From Proteles cristata cristata (Eukaryota > Chordata > Mammalia > Carnivora > Hyaenidae), in contig JAESUZ010003517.1 of the NCBI GenBank assembly GCA_017311185.1, forward strand, positions 310,001 to 374,000: a stretch of DNA of 64,000 nucleotides, in the 5' to 3' direction. This document shows, in pieces, positions 42,848 to 54,639 of this stretch. Every line of letters begins with the position of its first letter. Within the stretch, counting starts at the first letter, position 1. Both the position numbers and the translations under genes were made by a program. The notes under the pieces are model-generated. The model was not told the DNA's origin. It searched no databases and saw nothing but the letters and a program-made list of their open reading frames with translations.

Positions 42848-43012
42848 AAAACCTTTCCATTTTCAAAACGTTTCAGGTTTCCAGGGAAGAAATGATGAGT
42901 TTGTACTTCCACTTTAGAAACCCCCATCTTTTGTTTTCCACCCTCCTCTAAGAAGAGGCCATGGAAATAAATGTCTTTATTTCCCAAAGCATGACATGCT
43001 TACACATTTGAA

Positions 43013-43230
43013 TTTTTTTTTAATGTTTTATTTATTTCTAGGAAAGAGAGAGACAGCGTGAGCAGGGGAGGGTCAGAGAGAGAGGAAGTCACAGACTGAA
43101 ACAGGCTCCAGGCTCTTGAGCTGGCAGTCAGCACAGAGCCCGACACGGGGCCCGAACCCACGAACCGCGAGATCATGACCCAAGCGAAAGTCAGACGCTT
43201 AACCGACTAAGCCACCCAGGCGCCCCAACA
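43013..43230 (-). mobile_element. CAN-SINE, young felid-type subtype
   Basis: Complete element. A perfect 14-bp duplication, cttacacatttgaa, lies at 42999-43012 and 43231-43244. Confidence 0.96.
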
Positions 43231-43244
43231 CTTACACATTTGAA

Positions 43245-43874
43245 AAGAGGAAAAAATATTACAACACCTGGAGAAGAACGACAGATGTAAAAGGAGAAAA
43301 CGAAGAATCCAAACTTGAAACTAATTTTAGTAACAGCAGTGGATTAAGGAAAAATTTTCCTCGTCACGAATTCAGAAACAAAAACCGTCACGCTGACGTG
43401 TCTTCCCAAATTTGGTTGAAACATCCCTCCCGGTTTTGGAGAGGTCTTCTCTTGAACTGAGGCCAAGTACACACTCCCCGGTCCAAGTTCAAGACTTCAT
43501 GCTGCAAATGCAAACACACAGAGGCCCTTCCGGTAACAAGCAGGACATGACTCCGGTGGTGCCGACGCCTTCTGAGCTAGCTGTTCCGGTGAGGCGCCAT
43601 CCCTGGTGAGGGCCACCTTTTGTCAGACTCAGAAAACATTTCAACGGCCCAAAGACTGTAAATGTTACCCATTTAATCAAATTGTTGTGCGTTTCTTGTC
43701 AAAATAGTTAATGTGCACCCAAAATATAAACACAGTCTCCCCCCACTGGGAGTTGAGCGTTCACAGAAAGGGAAGTTCGCTGAGCTGGGGACACAGCAGC
43801 CGGAAGGCCACCTCTGCAATCCTGGGCACCGAACAGGTGTCCCGGAAGATGCAATTCCTGCTTACGGCTCCATG
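43245..43874. other. unique sequence
   Basis: No repeat or gene was recognised. It adjoins the candidate noncoding element on its right. Confidence 0.4.
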
Positions 43875-44215
43875 CAGCTGAATCCCGCCATATAAATTAT
43901 TAAAGAACGTGCGGAACATTACACAGTTCATGTACTTAATGATTATAGTTCACAGTCTAGGTCAGATATAATTAGATGTTACATTAAAATAGCTTCACAG
44001 AGCCATTTATTCTGATTTAATTACTTAAAATGATAGCATAATGAGCAATGCTTTCAAGGAAAAAAGTACTCTTTTAAATGGGCTCATTTTAAGTTAATAC
44101 GAAGAAAATTAATCATTTAACTAAATGTGGAAGGCAAGTCTATGTCTTAAGCAACATTGTTTCCATGTCACAAAGGGCATTTCCCTTTAACGACATGTTG
44201 CAAGTGATAGGGAAA
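43875..44215. promoter_or_regulatory. candidate conserved noncoding element (possible developmental enhancer)
   Basis: Repeat-free and AT-rich, with a dense set of TAAT/ATTA homeodomain cores (for example 'cttaatgattatag' near 43936 and 'tgatttaattacttaaaatg' near 44013). There is little simple repetition and no coding potential. Conservation and activity are inference. Confidence 0.35.
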
Positions 44216-44434
44216 CAGAGGTGTTGGGTTGTGTTTTTTTTTTTTTAAGTAGAGGTGTTTGTTTTAATCCCCGTGGGAATACAGATTCACATTTTTACCC
44301 TTCCCTCTAAATCTTACTCTCTTCTAAGAGAGCCTGGCCACCGGCAACAATGACTTCAAACACCAGTCCTGAGATGCAAACATCCAAGCAAGGCCATCAA
44401 CACCACCTTCACGAGCGGCCTTGGCAACTGGTCA
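44216..44434. other. unique sequence
   Basis: Nothing recognised beyond a T12 run at about 44236-44247. Confidence 0.4.
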
Positions 44435-44705
44435 GAAGCAACAACATAGCATGGAGGTTACACGTACACACTCCACAACCGGACGGGGCGGAGTTCAAGT
44501 CCAACTTCGCCACGTAGACCCACGGGGGCTGTTGACAAATTGTTCGGCTGGTCTGGGTCTCCGTCTCCTCATCTTGAAACTGGGGACAAAAATGGCACCC
44601 GTCTCCCAGGGTAGTTTTGAAAACCACACGAGACACAGCATGCAAAGCACTTACATGGTGTCTAGCAGCCAGACGCTGATAATAAGTCTTAGCTCTTGTT
44701 ATTAT
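44435..44705 (+). mobile_element. MIR, near full length
   Basis: From 'acatagcatggaggttacac' through the B-box region 'gcggagttcaagtccaactt', 'gtctcctcatcttgaaactg' and 'gcaaagcacttacatggtgt' to 'taataagtcttagctcttgt'. One of the longest MIR copies here. Confidence 0.9.
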
Positions 44706-45454
44706 AAATAGAGATAACCGATGTTTTGCTAGCTCCTGGCCCCCACCTGCGCACACTTCTCAGTGTCTTCGTGCTCCCGCTGCATTTTTCCAGTAGAAAT
44801 TATAAAAGTCTTGAAAAGAAAGGATGAAGCCTCCCCAACCCAATCGCTTTCTTCTGTTTTTAATAACTATAAATGATAAGAGGTCCCCATCTGAAGCTTT
44901 TTAGAGCAATATCAGTTCACTCCAAAAAAAAGAAAATCATACATGGTTTAAAAAACATATGGCAATGTTTATCTGCTATTTTTCTGTCCTGCGTTAGGCT
45001 TTGTAGTAAAAATATTCAATGCTGGGCTCAGGGGAAATGGGGGGAAATTTTTAAATCAGGAACCTTCCTATGAATACTTTCTTAAGACAGGCTTTAAATA
45101 CTACTCAGGGGATGTGGTATTTATTTGGATCCTGGGACGCTTCGCAAAGGTGATGACAGAAAACACTGGCTTATGGATACAGAGGGTTGTGGCAGCCAAA
45201 ATAATGTGTCAAACTTGGCCTTGCAAGAGCTAACACCATCCAAGGGAGAGCTGACACAGCCTCCAAACGTAGAACTTTCTGGATGAGAAAACCAACACGC
45301 CACAGGGTTTTGGGAACATGAGCTGTCACGGGAATTGCTGGTGTTCGAAATGCGCTCTGCTCCCTTGAGGTCGGAGAAGCACGCTGTGCTGAGTCAAGGA
45401 AGAGAGTAGTGTAGGGGGTGTGGTCTTGGTTTGGGCTCCTTGAAAACCCAACTC
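44706..45454. other. unique sequence
   Basis: The part at 44850-45060 has conserved-looking AT-rich composition. A 109-codon minus-strand frame (45171-45500) has no recognisable domain. Confidence 0.35.
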
Positions 45455-45471
45455 TAAAGCAAAGATTTAGG

Positions 45472-45685
45472 GGCACCTTGTGGCTCAGTCGTTTGAGCAA
45501 CTGACTTCGGCTCAGGTCATGATCTCACAGTTTGTGGGTTTGAGCCCCACATCGGGCTCTGTGCTGACAGCCAGCCTGGAGCCTGTTTCCAATTCTGTGT
45601 CTCCCTCTCTCTCTGACCCTCCCTTGCTCACGCTGTCCCTCTCTCTCTCAGAAATAAATAAAAAATTAGAAAAATTAAAAAAAAA
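45472..45685 (+). mobile_element. CAN-SINE
   Basis: Head 'gggcaccttgtggctcag', slightly shortened body ('gctgacagccagcctggag') and A-rich tail. The 17-bp duplication taaagcaa(g/a)atttagg lies at 45455-45471 and 45686-45702. Confidence 0.94.
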
Positions 45686-45724
45686 TAAAGCAAAAATTTA
45701 GGCATGAGCCGTCTATCTGGGAGG

Positions 45725-46085
45725 TGTGATGGCCAGGTTTCTGTATCAGCTTGGCTAGGCTGTAGTTCTCCATTATTTGATTCAACACTAATCTGGGTGT
45801 TGATGTGAAGGTATTTTGTAGATGTGATTAACATCCATAGCCACCTGATTTTCAGTGGAGGAAACTGAACTCCATAATCGGGTGGGCCTTATCTAATCAG
45901 AAGAACAGAACTGAGGTTTCCAGAGGAAGAAGAAATCCTACCTGTGGACTATAATGCCAGTCTCTGCCCCGGGCTCTACAGGCTGTCTCTCCTGAGGACC
46001 TGCTTTATGGATTTCAGACTCATCACAAGCCTTGCTGGCCCACTAACAGAAGCAGATTCTCCTCAGTAAACCTCTTAATATATAA
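45725..46085 (+). mobile_element. old LTR-like repeat (ERVL-like)
   Basis: 'gatggccaggtttctgtatc', 'agcttggctaggctgtagtt', 'gtagatgtgattaacatcca', 'aatcgggtgggccttatcta' and 'gattctcctcagtaaacctc' match a recurring mammalian LTR. The subfamily was not assigned. Confidence 0.55.
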
Positions 46086-46274
46086 AGGGAGCATTTTAAC
46101 TTCTTCAGTGATTTCCTTACATTATATTTAAAAAATTGTTTTCTTCATGACTGCTCTAGAGCTAACTAAATACATCTTAATTTATCAGAACCAGTTCAGA
46201 TTGCTAAGAATTTAATTCTAGTGAGATATGGAAATGTTCTTTATCTATCACTCCATGCTCCTTTTCCCTTTCTT

Positions 46275-46485
46275 TTTTTAATGTTTTTTAAATTTATTTC
46301 TGAGAGAGAGAGAGAGCGTGAGCAGGGGAGCGTCAGAGAGAGAGGGAGACACAGAATCTGAAACAGGCTCCAGGCTCTGAGCTGGCTGTCAGCACAGAGC
46401 CCGACATGGGGCTCGGACCCACGAACTGGGAGATCATGACCTGAGCCGAAGCCGGATGCTTAAATGACTGAGCCACCCAGGAACC
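46275..46485 (-). mobile_element. CAN-SINE
   Basis: Complete minus-strand element. A perfect 17-bp duplication, ctccttttccctttctt, lies at 46258-46274 and 46486-46502. Confidence 0.96.
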
Positions 46486-46663
46486 CTCCTTTTCCCTTTC
46501 TTGGGCTATTATCTTATAAATAGGATATCCATTAGTGTTCAAAACCAAAACAGTACATTGTTGAAATTATTATTTTTTATATTTTATGTTTTTTAAGGAA
46601 ACTGAAAGAAGAACAGAGGGTAAGTATATATTTATAGCTTTGGTTATATTAGCCTTCTTCTTT

Positions 46664-48000
46664 TTCTTTTTTTTTTTTTTTTCCTGGTTCTCTTCATTTG
46701 TTCCTGTAGATTTGGGTTACCATCTGGAGTCTTTCTTTAGTCCAATATAGTTTTGTTCCAACCCAGCTCTTTTGTGCCGCTATTGGCAAATATGTTACAT
46801 TTCTACATGTTATAGTTCCAACAATAGATTATATACTTAGTGTCTTAAGCAACTTCTTTTCAAATCAATTAAGAAGGAAATAAATGCATGTACACTGTCT
46901 TTTACAATTAATTACCTGTACCGGTAATTTGTTTTGTTTTTTCTTATGGACTCAGGTTATTATCTTGAGTTACTTGTTCTTATCTGAACTACTTCCTTTA
47001 GTATCTGTAAAGAGAGCTTGCTAGCAATAGATTCTCTCAATTCTTGCTTATCTGGAAATGTCTTTACTTTGTCTTCATTTTTGAAAGATAGCTTTGCTGA
47101 ATAAAGAGTTCTTGGTTCATAGTTTATTTTCTTTGAGTACGTTAAATGGGTCATCTTACTGCCTCTGACCTCCATTGCTTCTGATGAAAAGTTATCTGTT
47201 AATCTTATTGGGATTCATTATACGTGATCATTTTTCTCTTGCCGCCTTCAAGATTTTCTCCTGCTTTTGGCTTTTAGCATCTGTATCATGATGTGTATGT
47301 TTGTGGATTTCTTTAGATTTATTGTACTATGAGTTTGTTGAGCCTCTTGAATGCATAAAGTTTTCCTCACAATGAGATATTTCCATCATTGTTTCATTAT
47401 TTTTTTTCTACTGCTCCTTCTCTCTTTTTGTACTCCCATGATACTTCTGTTGGTGTGTTTAACAGTGCCCCACATTTCTTGATGCTCCATTTTCCTCATT
47501 CCTTTTCTTCTTCCATCCTTGGATTGCAAAATCCCTTTAATGTATCTTCGAAGGCGTACATTTTTTCTTCTGTACATTTGAACCTACTGATGAACTCCTC
47601 TAGTAAAACTGTCATTTTAGTTATTACCCTTTTCAAATTTAGAATTTGCATTTTGTTCATCTTGTAATTTCTCTTTATGGACAGTCTCTGTTTGATGTGA
47701 TATTTCATCATACCTTCTTTTACTTGCTTGTAGTTTCCTCTAGTTCTGTGACCATATTTGTAATTGCTACTTGAAAGGTTTTGTTAAACCTGATATCCGG
47801 TCACCCTCAAAGGCAGTATTTTTTGCTGTTTATTTTCCCTGATATAATGGCTATACTTTCTTGTTTCTCTGAATGTTTTGTAATTATTTTTTGTTGGAAA
47901 TTGGACATTTTTATATGTACTATAGCAACTCTGAATATTAGCCCACCTTGTTCTGAGGGTTGTTATTGTTATTTGCTTGTTTACTTGTTTAGGGACTAAC
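46664..48000 (-). pseudogene. ancient L1/HAL1 ORF1 relic
   Basis: The reverse complement carries the order of a LINE-1-type ORF1 (RNA-binding nucleoprotein of the retrotransposon). It has a coiled-coil-like part (47496-47711 translates with regularly spaced I/L/M and K/E), then a region equivalent to the RNA-binding domain (47160-47480), then a C-terminal stretch 'KLSFKNEDKVKTFPDKQELR' within 46960-47175. The frame is broken into several pieces by stops and shifts, so no protein is made. No ORF2 or reverse-transcriptase motif follows, and a T-run at 46664-46682 could be its reversed A-tail. That would suit HAL1, the LINE that carries only ORF1, but a truncated L1M is equally possible. Confidence 0.7.
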
Positions 48001-48124
48001 TACATAATATTAGTGAAGTCTATTTCACACCGGCGCGTGAAACTTCTCATGCTTCTCATTAGCACTCACAGCCTTGGTATGCCCAGCCGCCCTCAGATGG
48101 CGATGGTTTGGGCAGGCTCTCTAT

Positions 48125-48328
48125 TTTTTTTTTAAGTTTTTTTTATTTTGGTGGAGGGGGACATGGGGAGGGACAGAGAGAGAGGGACAGAGAGAGAATC
48201 CCAAGCAGGTTCCACATGGACAGCATGGAGCCCAATGTGGGGCTTGAACTTGTGAACCGTGAGGTCATGACCTGAGCTGAAATCAAGAGTCAGACGCTTA
48301 ACTGACTGAGCCATGCAGGTGCCCCATT
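48125..48328 (-). mobile_element. CAN-SINE
   Basis: T-rich tail at 48122-48150, (GA)n, 'gtgaggtcatgacctgag' and head 'gagccatgcaggtgcccc'. The body is short ('ggttccacatggacagc'). No clean target-site duplication was read. Confidence 0.88.
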
Positions 48329-49489
48329 GCCAGACTCTTTGACTTTCTTTTTCCTTGACCACACCCAGCCATTAAGTGCCTCTACTTACCTACTAGATAC
48401 TCTCTTGCTATTGATTATATTCTAGAGCATAAATTGCTTAAAGAGGGATTCAGTCAAATTGGAGGTGCTTTGAAGTGATAATTGCTGAGGTCAGTGTTCG
48501 AGATGTTTTTCTGATGCCATGAGGGCTCTTCCTCACTTTCTCCTTCCCTATTTCTTTCCAGCAAAGTAGTCGCCTATAGTTTACCCTCTACATCAATACA
48601 CATCTCAACCTCCGAGCTGTCTCCCACCACACCACCTCTGTTTTTGCAAGCCCCCTTTGGCCTGAAATTCTCCATATCTCATTGCAAATGAAGTCAGCTC
48701 CTTTGAGGAAATATGTGGAGACCCTTACTCCATGTCCAGCTTATCCCCCAGACACAATCCCTCAGTCAAGTCTCCACTGCTGGGGACAAGGACAAGGGTG
48801 TGCTTTCATTGGAGCTAGAACCCAGTGGAGGGAGAGGCAGCAGTCCCAAGTCACCTTAGCTGGGTTCTCAGCCTGGAACACCACCCCGTGAGCCAGATTA
48901 AGAACTACCTGGTCACAAGTACCCCACCCCTCCCTCCCCATGGTGCCATGTCTAAAACAGAGCTTCCTTTCTATGAATGTGGGCTTGGCAGAAGTAAGGG
49001 GCTCCCACCTCTCGGCCACACTCTGGGCAAAATGGAGCCCCAGCAGCAGGTAGTGGGAGGCAGGATGGAAAAAGCTGATGCCCTGTCCCTCCTGGGAAGA
49101 CAGCCCTCTGACTGGGAGCTGGGGGAGACAGAGCCCTGTGTTCTCGACTGTGTCAGCCCCAAAGCAGGCTTCTGCTTTGCTGAGCTAAGAGAGAGCAGGT
49201 CTTGGTTCAAGCATCACAGACGCCCCCTATTCTTACTGAAAATAACTATATTTTCTTCAATCTATGTTTCTCCAATTGCTGTGTACCCTCAGAATCATGT
49301 CCAGTGGTGTAATTTTTTAAATTAGTTTTCACGAGTTTCGCTGGGGATAGGTCAGCAGGGGCCCGAACACTGTTATGCCAAAGGGGAGGCCCACTGAGTA
49401 TTTAAATATTACTCTGACTTGTAATCTTCCTGGAAGAGTGACAGGCGAAGGGGATTTATTCTGAACGTTATTTCAAAATATACAGCATA
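48329..49489. other. unique sequence
   Basis: A 166-codon plus-strand frame (48825-49325) has no domain, signal peptide or family resemblance, and the opposite strand is also open. The AT-rich part at 49310-49480 looks unique. Confidence 0.4.
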
Positions 49490-49655
49490 TCCTGTTTCCA
49501 GTGACTCTATGATTTCAGGCAAATTCTTTGTTTCCTCATCCACTCTGATGAGGAAATTTGATCCCTTACATGGCAGAGGAATTCAAATAGCATACCCAAG
49601 GTGTCTGACACACCGTAGGCCTTCAGGAAAATGAACAGATTTTTGTTATTATTGG
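49490..49655 (+). mobile_element. MIR relic
   Basis: 'gtgactctatgatttcaggc', 'tttgtttcctcatccactct' and 'gtgtctgacacaccgtaggc'. Confidence 0.65.
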
Positions 49656-50084
49656 AGAGAGCTCAGGCAGCAAATTGACCCACTGAGCAAATGGATCTAA
49701 GGATCGGCAACAGCTGATAATGGCTCCAATTCACAAATGTTCTTTGATCACAGATCAACCCTGTCTTGGGATTGGGCCATTCTCCCATCCCCCATGACTC
49801 CACTCACACACATGCATGCATCAGCATGTGCACGCGCGCACACACACACAATTTATTCAAGCAAAGACTTGACCAGTTTCTCTCTCTTTTTTTTAAGAAT
49901 CTAGTTTATCAATATAACCTGCCCTTGGGAAACCCTCCCACACTTCAGGGAAACCTGCAAAGCAGGGAATGGCAATGATGGAGTTAGATCCATAAATTCT
50001 CCACCAAGTGGGAAACATGGCGAGCAGAGGTCGCTCAAGAGCTAACAGGAGTAGAACCTTCCAGCACAGGTTCTCTAAGTGTAC
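49656..50084. other. unique sequence with a short CA/CG repeat
   Basis: Alternating CA/CG/TG at about 49803-49851. Nothing else was recognised. Confidence 0.4.
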
Positions 50085-50260
50085 AAAACTATACAAGAAC
50101 CACTGGGGGGGGGGGGAGGATTTTTAAAAAAACAAAAAGTCGATTGCTGGTCTCCCCCTCTCCCTCCCTTGGGGCTTCTGATTCTAGCTCTCTGGGTGGG
50201 ACTCTGGAGTGGTCATGATTAACATTCCCCCAGGGATTCTGATGCATGTGATCTTACTAC
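50085..50260 (-). mobile_element. possible MER5-like relic with a G12 run
   Basis: 'tacaagaaccactggggg' and 'ccagggattctgatgcatgt' recall MER5 ends. A run of twelve G sits at 50105-50116. Orientation and family are uncertain. Confidence 0.35.
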
Positions 50261-50403
50261 TTAAAGAAACAACTCTCTCTTAGAAGCTGACTCAAGTATC
50301 TATAACACATTCCAGGACTTTCCTAGGTACAAATATACAGAAGATTCATACACTGGGTCCTCCCTGAGATGCCTTTAAGAATGCTTAGGTAACATCAGTT
50401 CTT

Positions 50404-50629
50404 TTTTTTTTTTTTTTTTTTAATATTTTTTATTTATTTCCAGGAGAGAGAGAGACAGCATGAGCAGGGGAGGGTCAGAGAGAGAGGGAGACACAGACTG
50501 AAACAGGCTCCAGGCTCTGAGCTGGCAGTCAGCACAGAGCCCGACGCGGGGCTCGAACCCACGAACCGCGAGATCGTGACCCAAGCGAAAGTCGGACGCT
50601 TAACCGACTAAGCCACCCAGGCGCCCCAT
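50404..50629 (-). mobile_element. CAN-SINE, young felid-type subtype
   Basis: Complete element with a T20 tail and the consensus-like head 'aagccacccaggcgcccc'. A perfect 16-bp duplication, ggtaacatcagttctt, lies at 50388-50403 and 50630-50645. It is one of the least diverged copies here. Confidence 0.97.
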
Positions 50630-50645
50630 GGTAACATCAGTTCTT

Positions 50646-51375
50646 AATCCAAGCCCCCTCTCTCTGGAAAGGCTGAAGGGGGCCCAGGGTTCCTGAGTAC
50701 GGCCAGAATTCCTCTACCACTTCCTTCTACCAAGGGAAGTAGGGAGGCCTTTCTCGGGTCTATTTTGATATCCATTTCCTACACTTCTGCAGTTCTGCTT
50801 CCTGTGTCAAAGGTGGTAACTCCTGCATTCCGCAGGTTTGTGGGTCAACTGATTTCTAGATGTGCTGTTTCGCCCAGGTGGAAGTAGTAGGGATATTTCT
50901 CTCTCTCCATCCCATCCATTCCAGCAGCAACATCTCTATGCTCCAGTTCCCTCTGGACAGGCCCACCAGGTCCCCACTCTCGAGATGGCCCTTGGCATAG
51001 AATGCCCACCTCCTCCCTTTTCTCTGCAGGCCAAGGGTGGTGGCGGCCCATCCCCTGGGCTTCTCAACTACTCTATTTCTCCACCTTTGACTCTCTCTGT
51101 GGCCAATGGTTGAAGAGGTTTCTGTCTTTCTGGCTAGATCCTGATTTATATAGTAGTTTGAAAAACAAGGGTAAAGTTAATGATGGGCAGGGGAAGGCAC
51201 CCTTTACAGAGAATGGAAAAGAGGAGAGAAGAGCCAGGGGTTCTCACCCCAAAGAGGCCTTGACTGGTCAGCCCTCTACCTCCCACCTGCAAGAGAGTGG
51301 AGAAGGAATAGGACAGCAAGAGGATGAAACCAAAGGAGAAGAGCTCATAGGTCCAAAGCAGACCCATTCCATAGG
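50646..51375. other. unique sequence
   Basis: No gene or repeat was recognised. A 158-codon frame (51002-51478) runs into the MER20 copy and has no domain. Confidence 0.4.
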
Positions 51376-51379
51376 CCAC

Positions 51380-51612
51380 TTTACCCGAGACCAGAGTTCC
51401 CTGACTTCACACCACTTCTGTGTTTGGGTTACCTCCATCTTTGTTGTGGAGGGCTGCCCTGTGCATTGTAAGATGTGAGCCTCACCCCTGCTCTCTACAC
51501 ACCAGATGCTGGTAGCACTTTCCCAGAGCTGTGACAACCCAAAAGGTTTTTGGATATTGCCCATGCTTTCTTGGGGGGAAAAATGATCCCCTCCCCTCAA
51601 TTGAGAACCACT
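51380..51612 (-). mobile_element. MER20 DNA transposon
   Basis: Reverse MER20: 'gagggctgccctgtgcattg', 'acaccagatgctggtagcac', 'tgtgacaacccaaaaggttt' and end 'caattgagaaccactg'. Confidence 0.88.
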
Positions 51613-52000
51613 GATCTAGACTCAAAGGCAGAGTTCAAGGCTTCAATAGCTATCTTTCTGCTGCATTAGCTTGGGCAAAGCCAGAGAAGTCAGCTTAGAT
51701 AAAGAATAAGTAGTTCTTCCCTGCTCTCAGAAAGAAGTCCCAACTGGACCAAAAGCTCAGAGCTGTCACCGCGAAGTGTGGCATTCCAATAAACTTCCTT
51801 GTCATGTTCCTCAACCTTGGCTTCTCTTGCTCTGTCAAACCAGGTGAAATCAGACACAAACAAAACAACAGCCCAGTTTCAGACAGAGAGGAGTGGGTAG
51901 GGAAATAGGAAGTTCTTTTCCTTTTGCCTAAATTTCGGGAGGTTGCCAGGAGCATTGGATTTTTCCCAAGCCTTCAGTCTTCTGGGTACAATGAGGTTAA
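51613..52000. other. unique sequence
   Basis: Nothing recognised. Confidence 0.4.
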
Positions 52001-52004
52001 AGGC

Positions 52005-52170
52005 ATCAAAGAGACCTAGATTCCAAACCCAGTTCCGCACTAGCCATCTGTATAACGTTTGGCAAGTCACATAATCCCTCTGAGCTTTGGTTTCTATATC
52101 TGTCGAATGCAAGCAGTAACTCCTTCCTTACTGAGGTTTTCCAGGAATTAAGGGAATGCTTATTAAGTAC
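52005..52170 (+). mobile_element. MIR
   Basis: 'agacctagattccaaaccca', 'tttggcaagtcacataatcc', 'ctctgagctttggtttctat' and 'atgcttattaagtac'. Confidence 0.85.
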
Positions 52171-52336
52171 AAAAGTTAGCAGCTCCCTAGATTTGAAGTT
52201 GGGATCACGATCAAATCTGGCTCATGTTTAACACTGTCAGGTTTAGATTTTACCTGGCAACCACACTCACCTGCCACAGGCTTTTATAGATGAAATTTTA
52301 CTGCACACAGAGCCTCACCTGTTCATTCATCACATT

Positions 52337-52542
52337 TTTTATTTTAAAAAATATTTATTTTTTTTTTTGAGAGGAGCGGGGTGGACAGGCAGAGAGAAAG
52401 AGGAGAGAGAGAATCCTAAGCAGGCTCCACGCTGCCTGCACAGAGCCCCAGTGCGGGGTCCGAACTCACAAACCTGTGAAATCACGACCTGAGGCAAAAC
52501 CAAGAAGTCAGATGCTTCACCAACTGAACCACCCAGGTGCCC
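52337..52542 (-). mobile_element. CAN-SINE, diverged
   Basis: Complete but diverged minus-strand element. The 13-bp duplication ca(t/c)tcatcacatt lies at 52324-52336 and 52543-52555. Confidence 0.93.
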
Positions 52543-52669
52543 CACTCATCACATTGAAGCCGCTTTCACTATACAAGGCTGCGGCAAGCGTTTGTAACAG
52601 ACCATAAAACCCACACAGGTCACTGACTGGCACATGGTAGACATGAGAGACAGCAAACAGCCTTCCAAG

Positions 52670-52930
52670 TTTAAGTCCTCCTTCTACCGTGGATCACTGA
52701 CAAGTTAGTGAACTCTCAGTGCCTCAGTTTCCTCCCCTCTAAAACGCTCTGCCATGGGCGCCATCACAGGAAAGAAGAGTGTACTCACATTGGTTGGTCA
52801 GTTGTTCAGAGTCTTCAGAAAGCCCACAGAATCTTCTCCCGGGGTCCTTGTGAAGATTCAAAAGATAACGCATGTAAGGGACCATAGTGCTGGGAACGGG
52901 CTAAGTACTCACGACCTCTTAATTATTACT
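52670..52930 (+). mobile_element. MIR with internal divergence
   Basis: 'aactctcagtgcctcagttt' and 'tcctcccctctaaaacgctc', then about 90 bp unlike MIR, then 'gtgaagattcaaaagataac' and 'gctgggaacgggctaagtac'. Confidence 0.7.
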
Positions 52931-52934
52931 GTTG

Positions 52935-54080
52935 CAAGTGCAAAGCTATTTCTATTACTAAGATTACTTCTACGACCACCACCGCTGCTGCTGCTGACAC
53001 TTCAGAGAACTGTCCTGAGGACTAAGTGAGCTCTACATGGCAAAGGTCTGGCCATAGCGAAGACCCCATCAACCCCATTTTTTTCTCCATTCTCCTCCAC
53101 CCCTTTTCCCAGCCCATGCCCCTCTGGCACAGCGGAGTCTCGAGCACTGGCCAGGCCTGGCAGCTCTGCTGGAAGGAGAGTGAAATCCCATGGGTTCTCC
53201 CACTTGGAATCCAGCGTGGTCTCCTGGGCCCGCTTTTTGGACCCTCTGTCCCCAGAGGCTTCCTGTCACCTTACTCTCCGTGCAACGGCACCGCCTTCGG
53301 GGCACTGTGTCTCCTCTACTCTCCCAGGGGGATCTCAGTTCCCAAATCACACACGTTCACAAACTGCAGAAAGTAGGGGAGGGGAAGAGCTATTAAATCC
53401 TCCATCTTGGCCCATTTCCTGGGATCTGGCTGAGTATCTCGGGCATCTGAGGGCCTGGCGGAGCCCCACAGAAGATTAGTGTGCTAATGGCCCCATAAAA
53501 ATGAAACATTTATGGGAAGGGCTTTCTCTTGCTTTACCCTAGCTCCCCTCCTTCTAATGACGCTGGCTCCATCACTGGAAGGCTTGGGAGGAGGGGGGCT
53601 GGCAAACCACGGTCTCAAGTTCCAGGCTGGGGTTGTGAAGAGTCATGAGTTCTGTACCCCATGGGGTGATCGTGAGGCTGGGGGCAGGACCTAAGGAGGA
53701 TGTGGGACTGAGCGTGGATACCCTAAAGATACCAAGGCCCCTCCCCCATCTCTTCCCCAGAATCAAAGGTGTCTTCTCGGCGACAGCACTGGAAAGCCAG
53801 ATGCATTGGTGCGTCTACAGGCTCATGGTGAACACACTCATCACCAACAATGGGTCCGGTGACCTGCAATGGACTAGTGTCAGCCCGTGGCCATCACGGC
53901 CCTCACCAGCCTTGGCTACCGATTCCTGAATGAGAGGAGCGGACACCTTGACCAGGAAACCCGAACTAAGCTGTGGCAACGTCAGCGTGTTGATGGAAGC
54001 ACCTCTATTGCTCCTCCACCCCTACCCCAACCCAACCTCAAACTCCTTCTGCTTCTCGTATCTGTCTCTTCTCACAATAC
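52935..54080. other. unique sequence
   Basis: Contains a short (GCT)n at 52982-52996. Overlapping frames of 93 to 116 codons in 53026-53479 occur on both strands without domains. No repeat was recognised. Confidence 0.4.
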
Positions 54081-54084
54081 AGCC

Positions 54085-54215
54085 TGGGAGTGGGTCCTGG
54101 CTCTGATGCTTCGTAGACATGGATTTGAATCCCCACTCCTGCCTTGTTTTCCCCAGCTGGAAAATGGGGATGACAGTGCCAACAATATTGATGCCCTAGG
54201 GTGAGGTTGTGTGAG
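54085..54215 (+). mobile_element. MIR relic
   Basis: 'gtgggtcctggctctgatgc', 'atggatttgaatccccactc' and 'ccccagctggaaaatgggga'. Confidence 0.7.
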
Positions 54216-54251
54216 ATCATACGACGTCTGACATCAAAGTTAAGTAGTCCA

Positions 54252-54466
54252 GGGGCGCCTGGGTGGCTCAATCGGTTAAGCGTCTGCCTTCGGCTCAGGT
54301 CATGATCTCATGGTTCATGGGTTTGAGCCCCACGTCAGGCTCAATGCTGACAGACACCTCAGAGCCTGGAGCCTGCTTTGGATTCTGTGTCTCCCTATCT
54401 CTCTGACCCTCCCCTGCTCACTCGCTCTCTCTCTCAGAAATAAATAAAACATTAAAAAAAAAAAAA
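54252..54466 (+). mobile_element. CAN-SINE
   Basis: Head 'ggggcgcctgggtggctcaa', body 'gctgacagacacctcagagc', A17 tail. The duplication aaagttaagtagtcca (54236-54251) versus aaagctaagcagacca (54467-54482) has three mismatches. Confidence 0.94.
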
Positions 54467-54639
54467 AAAGCTAAGCAGACCATATGCAGAGATGATTTTA
54501 TTAGGGCAGAATGACATGGATTTGCTGTGGACTCAGATATACCGGGAGCTTAGCTGAAGGAACTGGATGAAGCCTTAGTAACCATTGGCACTTGAGGATA
54601 AGCTCACGTCCTTCCTACCATATGCCTCCTTCACCCTCC

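Noticed and set aside
48825..49325. 166-codon open frame
   Set aside because: No recognisable domain, overlapping open frames on the other strand, and no splice or promoter context.
51002..51478. 158-codon open frame
   Set aside because: It runs into a MER20 transposon copy at its 3' end and has no domain.
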